Assembly: GCF_900105995.1 (NCBI RefSeq)
Contig: NZ_LT629785.1
Span: 1,488,001-1,552,000, forward strand
Source: Pseudomonas pohangensis
GTDB lineage: Bacteria > Pseudomonadota > Gammaproteobacteria > Pseudomonadales > Pseudomonadaceae
Length of the DNA: 64,000 nt
Reading direction: 5' to 3'
Part shown: positions 52,884-60,567 of the stretch, piece by piece
Numbering within the stretch: the first letter of the stretch is position 1
How the letters are laid out: every line of letters starts with the position of its first letter
The notes under the pieces: model-generated
What the model was told of the DNA's origin: nothing
Seen by the model: the letters and a program-made list of their open reading frames with translations, nothing else
Databases searched by the model: none
Program-made: the position numbers and the translations under genes

Positions 52884-55262
52884 ATGAAATTCAGTGAACA
52901 ATGGCTGCGCAGTTGGGTTAATCCGCAGGTTTCAAGCGAAGAGCTGGTCGCGCGCCTTTCCATGGCCGGGCTGGAAGTCGATAGCGTCACGCCGGTGGCA
53001 GGCGCTTTCAGTGGTGTGGTGGTCGGAGAAGTGATTTCCACCGAACTGCATCCGGATGCCGACAAGCTGCGTGTCTGCCAGGTCAGCAACGGGGCCGAGA
53101 CATTCCAGGTGGTCTGCGGTGCGCCGAATGTGCGTCCGGGCCTGAAAATCCCATTCGCCATGCTTGGTGCCGAACTGCCGGGCGACTTCAAGATCAAGAA
53201 GGCCAAGCTGCGCGGTGTTGAATCCAACGGCATGCTCTGTTCGGCGGCCGAGCTGAAACTCAGCGAAGACCACGATGGCCTGATGGAGCTGGCTGCCGAT
53301 GCCCCGGTCGGCAAGTGCGTTCGCGAGTATCTCTCGCTGAACGATGTCAGCATCGAAGTGGACCTCACGCCCAACCGTGGCGACTGCCTGTCACTGGCCG
53401 GTCTGGCCCGTGAAGTCGGTGCCCTGTACGGCGCGCCGGTAACCCGTCCGGATATCGCTGCTGTACCGGCACAGCACGATGACGTGCGGCCGGTCGAAGT
53501 GCTGGCCAGCAAGGCCTGCCCGCGTTATCTGGGCCGTGTGGTGCGCAATGTCGATCTGTCACAGCCCACGCCATTGTGGATGGTCGAGCGCCTGCGGCGT
53601 GCCGACATCCGCAGTATCGATGCGGCAGTCGATGTAACCAACTACGTCATGCTTGAGCTGGGCCAGCCGATGCACGCCTTCGACTTGGCCGAAATCCACG
53701 GCGGCATTCGTGTGCGCATGGCAGAAGAGGGCGAGAAGCTCGTCCTGCTCGATGGCCAGGAAGCCACGCTGCGCGCCGATACGCTGGTTATCGCCGATCA
53801 CACCCGCGCCCTGGCGATTGCCGGCGTGATGGGTGGCGAGCACAGCGGCGTCAGCGCCAAGACCCGTGACCTGTTTCTCGAAAGTGCCTTTTTCGACACC
53901 ATCGCCCTGGCTGGCAAGGCCCGCTCCTACGGCTTGCACACGGATTCTTCGCACCGCTTCGAGCGTGGCGTCGATTTCAAACTGGCGCGCGAAGCCATGG
54001 AGCGGGCCACCGCCTTGCTGCTGGACATCGTTGGCGGCGAACCTGGCCCGGTCATCGAAACGGTCAGCGAAGCAGACTTGCCGGTCATCCAGCCAATAAC
54101 GCTGCGTGTCGAGCGCATCAGCCAGATGCTTGGCCTGCAGATGCGGGCTGCTGATATCGAACAGTTGCTCTCCGGGCTTGGCCTGGGCGTTACGCCTCAC
54201 GGTGATGGCCAATGGCAGGTTGCAGTGCCCAGCCACCGGTTTGATATCAGCCTGGAAGTCGATCTGATCGAAGAGCTGGGCCGCCTGTATGGCTACAACC
54301 GCCTGCCAGTGCGCTATCCACAGGCCCGCCTGGCGCCACAATCGCGTGCTGAAGCGCGTGCCGATCTGTCGGCCATTCGCCGTTTGCTGGTCGCCCGCGG
54401 CTATCAGGAAGCCATTACCTACAGCTTTATTGATCCCAGGATGTTCGAGCTGTTCAGCCCGGGCGTAAAACCTCTGCAACTGGCCAACCCGATCTCGGCC
54501 GATATGTCCGCCATGCGCAATTCGCTGTGGCCTGGCCTGATCAAGGCCGTACAGCACAACCTGAATCGCCAGCAGACGCGTATCCGCCTGTTTGAAAGCG
54601 GTTTGCGCTTTGTCGGTCAGCTGGACGGCCTCAAACAGGAGCCGATGCTGGCCGGTGTGGTCACTGGTAATCGTCTGCTGGAAGGCTGGGCCAACGGCAA
54701 GGATGCGGTCGATTTCTATGACGCCAAGGCCGATGTTGAAGCACTGCTCGGCCTCGGCGGCGCAGCTTCAGCTTTCAGCTTCGTGCCGGGTGAGCATCCG
54801 GCGCTGCATCCGGGCCAGACTGCGCGCATCGAGCGCGAAGGCCGTCTGGTCGGTTATGTCGGCGCCTTGCATCCGGAACTGGCCAGGACGCTGGATATCA
54901 CCCAGCCGACGTTCCTCTTCGAACTGCTGCTGGCTGAAGTTGAAGAAGGGCGGATGCCGAAATTCAGCGAATTGTCGCGTTTCCCCGAAGTGCGGCGTGA
55001 CCTGGCCTTGCTGGTGGACCGTGCGGCACCTGCCGAAGCGATCCTCGCTTGCATGCGCGAGGCTGCTGGCGAGCACCTGACAGACCTCAGGTTGTTTGAC
55101 GTATATGTCGGTAAAGGTATTGATCCGCAAAGAAAAAGTCTCGCCATCGGCTTGACCTGGCAGCATTCATCGCGCACTCTTAATGACGATGAGGTGAATG
55201 CTATAACCACGAACATCCTCACCTTGCTGGAACAAAGGTTCAACGCCACGTTAAGGAACTAG
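52884..55262 (+). CDS. pheT: Phenylalanyl-tRNA synthetase beta subunit
   Basis: 792 aa, the usual length. MKFSEQWLRSWVNPQVSSEE start, N-terminal EMAP-like tRNA-binding domain (HPDADKLRVCQVSNG, KKAKLRGVESNGMLCSAAEL), B3/B4 editing region (VDLTPNRGDCLSLAGLAREV), B5 domain, catalytic-like core (RYPQARLAPQSRAEARADLS), and a C-terminal ferredoxin-like anticodon domain (LRLFDVYVGKGIDPQRKSLA). AAGGAA near its end serves as the ribosome site of ihfA, which begins 3 bp after the stop. Confidence 0.97.
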   Translation: MKFSEQWLRSWVNPQVSSEELVARLSMAGLEVDSVTPVAGAFSGVVVGEVISTELHPDADKLRVCQVSNGAETFQVVCGAPNVRPGLKIPFAMLGAELPGDFKIKKAKLRGVESNGMLCSAAELKLSEDHDGLMELAADAPVGKCVREYLSLNDVSIEVDLTPNRGDCLSLAGLAREVGALYGAPVTRPDIAAVPAQHDDVRPVEVLASKACPRYLGRVVRNVDLSQPTPLWMVERLRRADIRSIDAAVDVTNYVMLELGQPMHAFDLAEIHGGIRVRMAEEGEKLVLLDGQEATLRADTLVIADHTRALAIAGVMGGEHSGVSAKTRDLFLESAFFDTIALAGKARSYGLHTDSSHRFERGVDFKLAREAMERATALLLDIVGGEPGPVIETVSEADLPVIQPITLRVERISQMLGLQMRAADIEQLLSGLGLGVTPHGDGQWQVAVPSHRFDISLEVDLIEELGRLYGYNRLPVRYPQARLAPQSRAEARADLSAIRRLLVARGYQEAITYSFIDPRMFELFSPGVKPLQLANPISADMSAMRNSLWPGLIKAVQHNLNRQQTRIRLFESGLRFVGQLDGLKQEPMLAGVVTGNRLLEGWANGKDAVDFYDAKADVEALLGLGGAASAFSFVPGEHPALHPGQTARIEREGRLVGYVGALHPELARTLDITQPTFLFELLLAEVEEGRMPKFSELSRFPEVRRDLALLVDRAAPAEAILACMREAAGEHLTDLRLFDVYVGKGIDPQRKSLAIGLTWQHSSRTLNDDEVNAITTNILTLLEQRFNATLRN

Positions 55263-55265
55263 CGT

Positions 55266-55568
55266 ATGGGGGCCCTGACCAAAGCTGAAATGGCTGATCG
55301 CCTGTTCGAAGAGTTGGGCTTGAACAAGCGTGAAGCCAAAGAGTTGGTTGAACTGTTTTTTGAAGAAATCCGTAACGCGTTGCAGCAGAACGAGCAGGTC
55401 AAACTCTCCGGTTTCGGCAACTTTGATCTGCGCGACAAGCGCCAGCGCCCCGGACGCAATCCGAAAACCGGTGAAGAGATACCCATCACGGCGCGCCGTG
55501 TTGTGACTTTTCGCCCAGGGCAAAAACTAAAAGCCAGAGTTGAAGCATATGCTGGAACCCAGCCATAA
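55266..55568 (+). CDS. ihfA: Integration host factor subunit alpha
   Basis: 100 aa. MGALTKAEMADRLFEELGLN start, then ELVELFFEEIRNALQQNEQV, KLSGFGNFDLRDKRQRPGRN and PKTGEEIPITARRVVTFRPG, diagnostic of IhfA. DNA-bending protein with a role in transcription, replication and site-specific recombination; IHF often assists integrases such as the one at 61874. Its end overlaps the MerR gene by 20 bp. Confidence 0.96.
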   Translation: MGALTKAEMADRLFEELGLNKREAKELVELFFEEIRNALQQNEQVKLSGFGNFDLRDKRQRPGRNPKTGEEIPITARRVVTFRPGQKLKARVEAYAGTQP

Positions 55569-55905
55569 CGACGAACTCCCGGCCATTCCGGGCAAGCGCT
55601 ACTTCACCATCGGTGAGGTCAGTGAGCTCTGCGCGGTAAAACCCCACGTCCTGCGCTACTGGGAGCAGGAGTTCCCGCAACTCAATCCGGTCAAGCGTCG
55701 CGGCAACCGTCGGTATTACCAGCGCCAGGATGTGCTGATGATCCGCCAGATCCGTGCACTGCTGTACGACCAGGGCTTCACCATCGGCGGCGCGCGCCTG
55801 CGCCTGACCGGCGACGAAGCCAAGGATGACAGCACCCAGTACAAGCAGATGATCAAGCAGATGATCGCCGAGCTTGAAGACCTTCTGGTTGTGCTGAAAA
55901 AGTAA
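55549..55905 (+). CDS. MerR-family transcriptional regulator
   Basis: 118 aa from ATG 55549, inside the end of ihfA. MerR helix-turn-helix and wing: KRYFTIGEVSELCAVKPHVL, RYWEQEFPQLNPVKRRGNRR, YYQRQDVLMIRQIRALLYDQ, GFTIGGARLRL. A short C-terminal helix follows (MIKQMIAELEDLLVVLKK); there is no metal- or ligand-binding domain. A conserved neighbour of ihfA and tRNA-Pro in gammaproteobacteria; its targets are not known to me. Confidence 0.9.
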   Translation: MLEPSHNDELPAIPGKRYFTIGEVSELCAVKPHVLRYWEQEFPQLNPVKRRGNRRYYQRQDVLMIRQIRALLYDQGFTIGGARLRLTGDEAKDDSTQYKQMIKQMIAELEDLLVVLKK

Positions 55906-55923
55906 CGAATCGCAGTTAAACCT

Positions 55924-55951
55924 TTGACATTTCAGAGGCTTATTGTATAGT
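55924..55951 (+). promoter_or_regulatory. Promoter of tRNA-Pro
   Basis: TTGACA (55924-55929) and TATAGT (55946-55951) with a 16-bp spacer, about 40 bp before the tRNA. Confidence 0.8.
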
Positions 55952-55990
55952 TCGACCCGCTTTCGGCTTGCCGTAAGCAGCTGTACCCGT

Positions 55991-56067
55991 CGGGGCGTAG
56001 CGCAGCCCGGTAGCGCACTTGCATGGGGTGCAAGGGGTCGAGTGTTCGAATCACTCCGTCCCGACCA
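55991..56067 (+). tRNA. tRNA-Pro (GGG)
   Basis: 77-nt cloverleaf. Acceptor CGGGGCG pairs (with a wobble) with CGTCCCG, followed by encoded ACCA. Anticodon stem CTTGC/GCAAG, loop ATGGGGT, anticodon GGG. The T arm contains GTTCGAAT. Bases 56023-56067 plus 27 bp downstream recur at 63416-63487, marking it as an attachment site. Confidence 0.97.
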
Positions 56068-56094
56068 AATAACCCTAGAAAATCCAGTCACTTA
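56023..56094 (+). repeat. attL of the satellite (72-bp direct repeat)
   Basis: Runs from the tRNA-Pro anticodon loop through its 3' end and 27 bp beyond; identical to 63416-63487. The bases next to the repeat differ (GCGGTC here, ACGGTG at the right end). Confidence 0.95.
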
Positions 56095-56110
56095 GCGGTC
56101 ACTGGATTTT
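56081..56110 (+). terminator. Terminator after tRNA-Pro (left copy, imperfect)
   Basis: AATCCAGT / ACTGGATT arms followed by seven T. The upper part of the stem is spoiled by a base change in CACTTAGCGGTC; the right copy at 63477-63502 pairs perfectly there. Confidence 0.75.
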
Positions 56111-56151
56111 TTTATGCCTGCTCAAAACACCTTTGGCCTTGTTTCGGCTGT

Positions 56152-56179
56152 TCTGGTAGTAGATTGGTAGTAGATTGAG
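56152..56179. repeat. Arm-type direct repeats near attL
   Basis: 28 bp (two copies of TGGTAGTAGAT spaced 11 bp) identical to 63263-63290 near the other end of the element. Placement inside both attachment sites suggests integrase arm-binding sites. Confidence 0.75.
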
Positions 56180-56202
56180 CGCAGCTAGGGCAGGGAAGGC
56201 GC

Positions 56203-56228
56203 ACAAAAAAGCCGCCTCTATGGGCGGC
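56203..56228 (-). terminator. Minus-strand terminator at the left end of the satellite
   Basis: On the minus strand GCCGCC-CATAGA-GGCGGC is followed by six T. It would end transcription arriving from the helicase gene or from an RNA made between 56230 and 57054. Confidence 0.75.
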
Positions 56229-56229
56229 C

Positions 56230-56840
56230 ATCTCTCACAGCACCAGCACCACGGCAGCCCCCCCGTCTTGGGTCCTTCCGGGGGGTATGGCCCTTGCGGG
56301 TCATTCTAGGCCCGGTGCTGGACTACATACGGCCAGCCTTGGGGTGTGGTTGTTGTTTAATTGTTCGGCGTCTGGTCGCGCTGTCAGTGCGCTGGCGCTG
56401 GTCGATACAGCAACCGGGAGGGGGTGCCAAAAACTAACAGGCAATCCAAAACCCGAACGAAGTAGGCCGCCACTTTTACGTTTCCGCAAAATAACGACTT
56501 TGGTTTGCTGGTCGTTTCCGCTTGCCTTGGGTTTCGCTCGCCATTGCTGGCGTGGCTTTCGGGTCATACCGGAACCGGAAGCGGGGCAGCCAGGAACAGG
56601 CCATACATAGAAAAAGGCCGGGCCTCGAATTACCCGCAAAGGGGGTGGGGTCTGGGAGTACCTTTGCCGGGGTGGGTATCAGCAGGCCAAAGCCGGTATT
56701 TTGGAGACGCAAGAAAAAGGCTCTCGCATTCGTTCCGGCAATGGCTGCCCGTTGAGTTTTTCTATCCCCCTCCCGTCATGCGTTGCGCTACAACCTGGGC
56801 GGCTAAGGTTTGCGCGTTGCGGTGTTCACATTGTTATTTA
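56230..56840. other. Gene-free region between terminator and iterons
   Basis: About 600 bp of GC-rich sequence without a convincing gene. Open frames on both strands lack ribosome sites and recognised families; one minus-strand frame (56301-56639) could only start with TTG. The presence of a terminator at its downstream end on the minus strand hints at an untranslated transcript. Confidence 0.5.
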
Positions 56841-56844
56841 GCAG

Positions 56845-57033
56845 GGGAACCAAGGGAACCGGGGGAACTGTCAGTAATGGCGCGGCCTGTAGCGGTTCCC
56901 TCAGTGTTTCCAGCCGGGGGAACTGGGGGAACTGGTAGCGGTCTGGTTCCCTCGGTTCCCTTTGCTAATTTGACCGGGGGAACCGCTGGAATGCCCGTGG
57001 CACTAGGCGGTTCCCTTGGTTCCCTCGGTTCCC
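56845..57033. repeat. Twelve-copy iteron array with mirror symmetry (putative replication origin)
   Basis: Six GGGAAC (starts 56845, 56854, 56863, 56918, 56927, 56978) and six reverse GTTCCC (starts 56895, 56946, 56955, 57010, 57019, 57028). Copies within clusters are 9 bp apart. Every forward start plus the end of its mirrored reverse copy sums to 113878, so the layout is symmetric to the base about 56939, while the spacers between clusters differ. Lies 22 bp beyond the helicase stop. Most likely the origin bound by the primase/helicase system. Confidence 0.85.
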
Positions 57034-57054
57034 TTGCATAAATACAAGATGCAA

Positions 57055-58806
57055 TCACGTTTCAGGCTCCAGCCTTGCCGGGTCTATCCAGTACAGGCGC
57101 GGCTTGCTGCCATCCGGTAGGCATTTCTTGTGCTGGTGTTTGCCTGCTTCACGCTTGGCAATCGCTCCGACTGAGTCAAGCGCCAACACTACCCGGCTCA
57201 GGTCATACCCTTTGGCGGCTTCCTCCAGCCCCGTACGGTGGAACAGATACAGGCGGCCAGCCGGTAGGGTTTCCCAATACCCGGCGCGGTCGCGCGCTTC
57301 GCCGTGCGGATCGTCTGCGGCTGAAAAGCGGGTGTCACTGTGCCGGGCGATAAAGTCAGCAATGCTTTTTAGAATCTGCCTGTCCTCGCTCGGGCCTTCA
57401 CCACGGGCGGCGCTCCAGCCTTTAAGCAAATCAATCATGGCTTCCCGGACGGCTCCGACTGGTAATGACAGCAGCCCCCACTTAATCGCCAGTTCTCCGG
57501 CCAGCGCCACCAGGGCGAAGCGTTCAGCGGCTCGGCCTTCCTGCCCGCTGGTGCTGGGAAACTTTGCAGCCATTGCCGCCAGCCATTCGGGCAGCTTGTC
57601 AGCATCTCCAGACGTTAGCAGCAAGCGCACAAATTCAGGCCCGGCATGGCCGTAATCGGTCACGCTGGCGCGCTGTAGTGCGTCTGAAAACTCCCGGCCT
57701 CCCGCCATGCCGTGCAAGTTATCCCATGCGCCATAGGTGCGGCGAACTGGAATATCCAGCAGCCGTATTTCCTGTCCGGCTCGGCTACGCTTGCCGCCTT
57801 CATTCATGCAAGCGGATAGCCCAAGCTCACCAGATGACAGCACCATGACGCGCCAGCGTTTGGCCTGCCTTGCTGCTCCGGTTCGGCTTGCTCTGGCCTT
57901 GCCGGTGCCGTTGGCCAAGCTGTAAACAACAGCGCCAATCTCCCTCGGGTCAGCTTCCCCGATTTCATCCAGCGCCAGCAATGTGTCATTGCGTTGGGCT
58001 GCGATACCTTCCAGCCCGTTGCCAGTGGCGCGCCATGTGCGCTTGTAGTTTTCACCGTGGCCCCATACAGAAGCGGCAGCCAGAATGGCGGAACTCTTGC
58101 CGGTGCTGGAATCTCCGACAATGTGAAAGCCTCCCCCTTGCCCTTGAACGTGGAACAGCAGCGCACCAGCCAGCGAAGCGCAAACACTCAACAGCAACAG
58201 CGGGTTGCCTTCACACTTTGCACCGATGGTTGATTGCCAGCCTTCCAGCGTGCCGCCTTTTCGGTAGTCATCCAGGTTGGCGGTTTCACTTTGGAACATG
58301 GCGTCACCCTTGCCGATGTTCTGCCTTGGCATGATGAACAGCTCGGGCGTATGCCAGCCGGTGGCCGTGGCCGCTATAACTCTATCCTTCGGGTATTGGC
58401 AGGCGATGAACTGGCACACTTGATTCCGGCGCTTGTAGTCAACATCCAGCCCCATGCCCAGCAGCACAGCCAGAATTGCGTCAGGCCGTCCGGCTAGCAG
58501 TTCGTTAGGCATAGCCCATTTAAGCCAGCGGTTGTCAGCATTACGAAAGCGCAACAGCCGCCCGTAGTCGCTGTCCTGTCCTTCGCTGCGGGTCACGGCG
58601 TCGATATGCAAAGGCGAGCAAAGCCATTCGTCATATGGAATTTCTGCGCCTGTTTTATCGTCGATCTTGTGGCCGTGATACCAGACGCCAGCGCGGTATG
58701 GCTTCTGGTCTATGGTGGTCTTGATGTCATAGACGCGCCACGCTGGCCTGATGATTTCGGCGTGTTCTGCTTCTGGTATCAGCGGGGTTACGGTTGCGGC
58801 TGTCAT
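57055..58806 (-). CDS. DUF927-domain replicative helicase
   Basis: 583 aa. AAA+/RecA-like ATPase of the DUF927 family used by satellites and plasmids. The N-terminal region (to about residue 120) is a helix-rich partner domain. Then VIAATATGWHTPELFIMPR is followed by LAGALLFHVQGQGGGFHIVG. Walker A is GDSSTGKSS and Walker B is LLALDEIGEADP, with an arginine-rich segment AGQEIRLLDIPVRRTYGAW later. ATG 58806 overlaps the primase stop by four bases (ATGA). Together with that primase and the adjacent iterons it forms a replication module. Confidence 0.88.
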   Translation of the reverse strand: MTAATVTPLIPEAEHAEIIRPAWRVYDIKTTIDQKPYRAGVWYHGHKIDDKTGAEIPYDEWLCSPLHIDAVTRSEGQDSDYGRLLRFRNADNRWLKWAMPNELLAGRPDAILAVLLGMGLDVDYKRRNQVCQFIACQYPKDRVIAATATGWHTPELFIMPRQNIGKGDAMFQSETANLDDYRKGGTLEGWQSTIGAKCEGNPLLLLSVCASLAGALLFHVQGQGGGFHIVGDSSTGKSSAILAAASVWGHGENYKRTWRATGNGLEGIAAQRNDTLLALDEIGEADPREIGAVVYSLANGTGKARASRTGAARQAKRWRVMVLSSGELGLSACMNEGGKRSRAGQEIRLLDIPVRRTYGAWDNLHGMAGGREFSDALQRASVTDYGHAGPEFVRLLLTSGDADKLPEWLAAMAAKFPSTSGQEGRAAERFALVALAGELAIKWGLLSLPVGAVREAMIDLLKGWSAARGEGPSEDRQILKSIADFIARHSDTRFSAADDPHGEARDRAGYWETLPAGRLYLFHRTGLEEAAKGYDLSRVVLALDSVGAIAKREAGKHQHKKCLPDGSKPRLYWIDPARLEPET

Positions 58807-59705
58807 TGGTTAGCCCTCCACTGGCGCAGGTCGTTAAAGTCGGTCAGGTTCAGCGGGGCGTCATCCGGGAAGGGTGGCAGCACCAGCCCACAACCAAGCG
58901 CAGCAGCGGCCTTGATTGCAGCCGTCTTGCCTGGGTTGCCTTCGGTCTGGCGGTCATCATCTCCAGCAATTATCAAAACGGCGTCGGGGTGCTCCCGTCT
59001 TAGCTGCCTGCCCACTTCCAGCAGGTTGCCGCAATTCATAGCGCAGGCTACGGCGTGGCCGGTTTCCTCGTGGATAGTCGCGCCGGTTGCCCAGCCTTCG
59101 CAGGTGTAAAGCGGCTGTCCTGGCTCAGCTGTGCCGATTAGCGAGTAACAGCCCTTCACCATGCCGCCCTTGAAGAATCGCTTATCCCCGTTCGGCCAGA
59201 TGCGTTGAAGGTTTACCAGCTCGCCGTTGTGTATCAGCGGCACCAGCAATGCGCGGCGGTCGAAGCCTTCATAAACGAAGCCAGACAAGCGCAGGTTGTG
59301 CGGTTGCACTCCTTTGGCTATCAGGTATGGATGGTCAGCAGGCGCGGCGCTGGCAAAGCGCCATGTTGATAACGCGCTATCGGCGGCGGCCATGTTGCGC
59401 TTTATCTGCTCAGCCCTCAGCAGTCGCGCGGCGGTTTCCCTTCCTTCTGCAACTGCGGCGGCCTCTCTATGGTCGCGTGGCTCTCGGCTGCTCCAGTTGT
59501 ATAGGCCACCATCCTTCCAGCTTCCAAACGTGGCGTAGGCAATGCCAGTGCTGCGGAACTCCCTTAGAACGTACCAGCCGTTTCTACTGCCCGGCTTGTC
59601 AGCAGGTACACGGAAGCGGTGAATTTTCCCGTCCGGCACTATCGGAAAATCACACGGTCCGTAATGGGCTGCCATAGCCTGTTCAAAATCCGTGGGGTAA
59701 CTCAT
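58803..59705 (-). CDS. TOPRIM-domain DNA primase
   Basis: 300 aa with an excellent AAAGGAGGT ribosome site 6 bp before ATG 59705. The N-terminal part (GKIHRFRVPADKPGSRNGWY, then TFGSWKDGGLYNW) is the DUF-type domain of P4 alpha/plasmid primases. The central HPYLIAKGVQPHNLR segment is followed by a TOPRIM fold: CEGWATGATIHEETG with the Glu, and VLIIAGDDDRQTEGNPGKTA with the DxD metal site. Makes primers for element replication. Overlaps both neighbours by ATGA. Confidence 0.9.
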   Translation of the reverse strand: MSYPTDFEQAMAAHYGPCDFPIVPDGKIHRFRVPADKPGSRNGWYVLREFRSTGIAYATFGSWKDGGLYNWSSREPRDHREAAAVAEGRETAARLLRAEQIKRNMAAADSALSTWRFASAAPADHPYLIAKGVQPHNLRLSGFVYEGFDRRALLVPLIHNGELVNLQRIWPNGDKRFFKGGMVKGCYSLIGTAEPGQPLYTCEGWATGATIHEETGHAVACAMNCGNLLEVGRQLRREHPDAVLIIAGDDDRQTEGNPGKTAAIKAAAALGCGLVLPPFPDDAPLNLTDFNDLRQWRANQ

Positions 59706-59920
59706 GGGCGCACCTCCTTTGGCGGTTCAAACCGTGCGAGCGCAGAACTAAGCCGGGTATTGATTTTGCGTAGCTCTACGGCGCGTTGGCTGTCCTGCTC
59801 ACCAGTGCGAAAGCGGATCAAGTCGGACTGAATTGCCAACAGCAGGCAATGGCTATAAGCGTCGATATGCGGCGGCGTGTTCTTGTGTTGGTAGATGGCT
59901 GGGCAGATATGCTTAGTCAT
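59702..59920 (-). CDS. Small hypothetical protein, 72 aa
   Basis: Unrecognised small protein (MTKHICPAIYQHKNTPPHID start). The rest is helical, with ELRKINTRLSSALARFEPPK. Real gene status is supported by overlaps on both sides: 8 bp with the preceding gene, 4 bp (ATGA) with the primase. Probably a replication or regulatory accessory of the element. Confidence 0.65.
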   Translation of the reverse strand: MTKHICPAIYQHKNTPPHIDAYSHCLLLAIQSDLIRFRTGEQDSQRAVELRKINTRLSSALARFEPPKEVRP

Positions 59921-60281
59921 TCGTGGTTGCTCCCTGCTTGCGGCGTGTTGTGCGCTTGTTCAGCATCAGCAGCACGATGTAAGCGCGGCGGCGCTCACTC
60001 TCTGGCAGGCCGTATCGGATAACGTCGCAAGGTATGCCCCAGCGGTTCGGCACTTTCTCGGGGGTTCGGCTAAAGGTCAGGCCGTAACTATTCGCAAGCG
60101 TGCTTATGGTGCTGTTTAGACAGTGGTCGCCAATCCGCTCAGCCTCGAATCGGTTTAGTGTTTTGCCGTTTAGCAGGTGCCCTAGAACCCGCGCAATCTT
60201 GCTAGGCGGGTTGCTGGTGTCGGTGGTATTGTTGCCGTGCGACTGGCTGCTTTGTTCTTCGGAATGGGTGGCCTTTTTCAT
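59913..60281 (-). CDS. Hypothetical helix-turn-helix-like protein, 122 aa
   Basis: Starts in an ATGA overlap with the AlpA gene. The first 25 residues are polar and disordered. Then comes RVLGHLLNGKTLNRFEAERI, GDHCLNSTISTLANSYGLTF and RWGIPCDVIRYGLPESERRR, which reads like a winged-helix DNA-binding domain found in phage and satellite replication regions. Function not established; may act with AlpA or at the iterons. Confidence 0.65.
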   Translation of the reverse strand: MKKATHSEEQSSQSHGNNTTDTSNPPSKIARVLGHLLNGKTLNRFEAERIGDHCLNSTISTLANSYGLTFSRTPEKVPNRWGIPCDVIRYGLPESERRRAYIVLLMLNKRTTRRKQGATTND

Positions 60282-60478
60282 GTCCGGCCCTCCAGACGAT
60301 CAGCAACCCACTGTTCGATTTCTTGGCTATCCCAGCCGACAGCACGCGAACCGATGTGCCTGGCCTTCGGGAACTTGCCTTCTTTCATCAGGTTGTAGAT
60401 GTGGGCGCGGCCAAAGCCGGAACGGTGCTTAACTTCCGGCAGGCGCATGATGTGGCGGGGTGGGGTGGTTGCGGTCAT
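60278..60478 (-). CDS. AlpA-family transcriptional regulator
   Basis: 66 aa from ATG 60478, with AGGAG 8 bp upstream; the ATG at 60484 is too close to that site. MerR-like excisionase fold: RLPEVKHRSGFGRAHIYNLM, then KEGKFPKARHIGSRAVGWDS and QEIEQWVADRLEGR. AlpA proteins activate integrase/excision genes and operon expression in P4-like islands and PICIs. It heads the translationally coupled set running to the helicase. Confidence 0.9.
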   Translation of the reverse strand: MTATTPPRHIMRLPEVKHRSGFGRAHIYNLMKEGKFPKARHIGSRAVGWDSQEIEQWVADRLEGRT

Positions 60479-60567
60479 TGCCATATCTCCTTTGCGCTCA
60501 GTGGCGCGTTGTGGATTTACGGCTAGATTTTCTGCGGGTGGCGGAGGGGAAAAATCCGCCTATATGC

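Noticed and set aside
56301..56639. Minus-strand 112-codon frame in the satellite's gene-free region
   Set aside because: Can only start with TTG, has no ribosome site, and low-complexity Ser/Ala/Pro content; left as possible non-coding RNA territory.
56845..57033. CRISPR-like array
   Set aside because: Repeats are only six to seven bases, 9 bp apart in clusters and on both strands; there are no uniform spacers and no cas genes. It fits an iteron origin instead.
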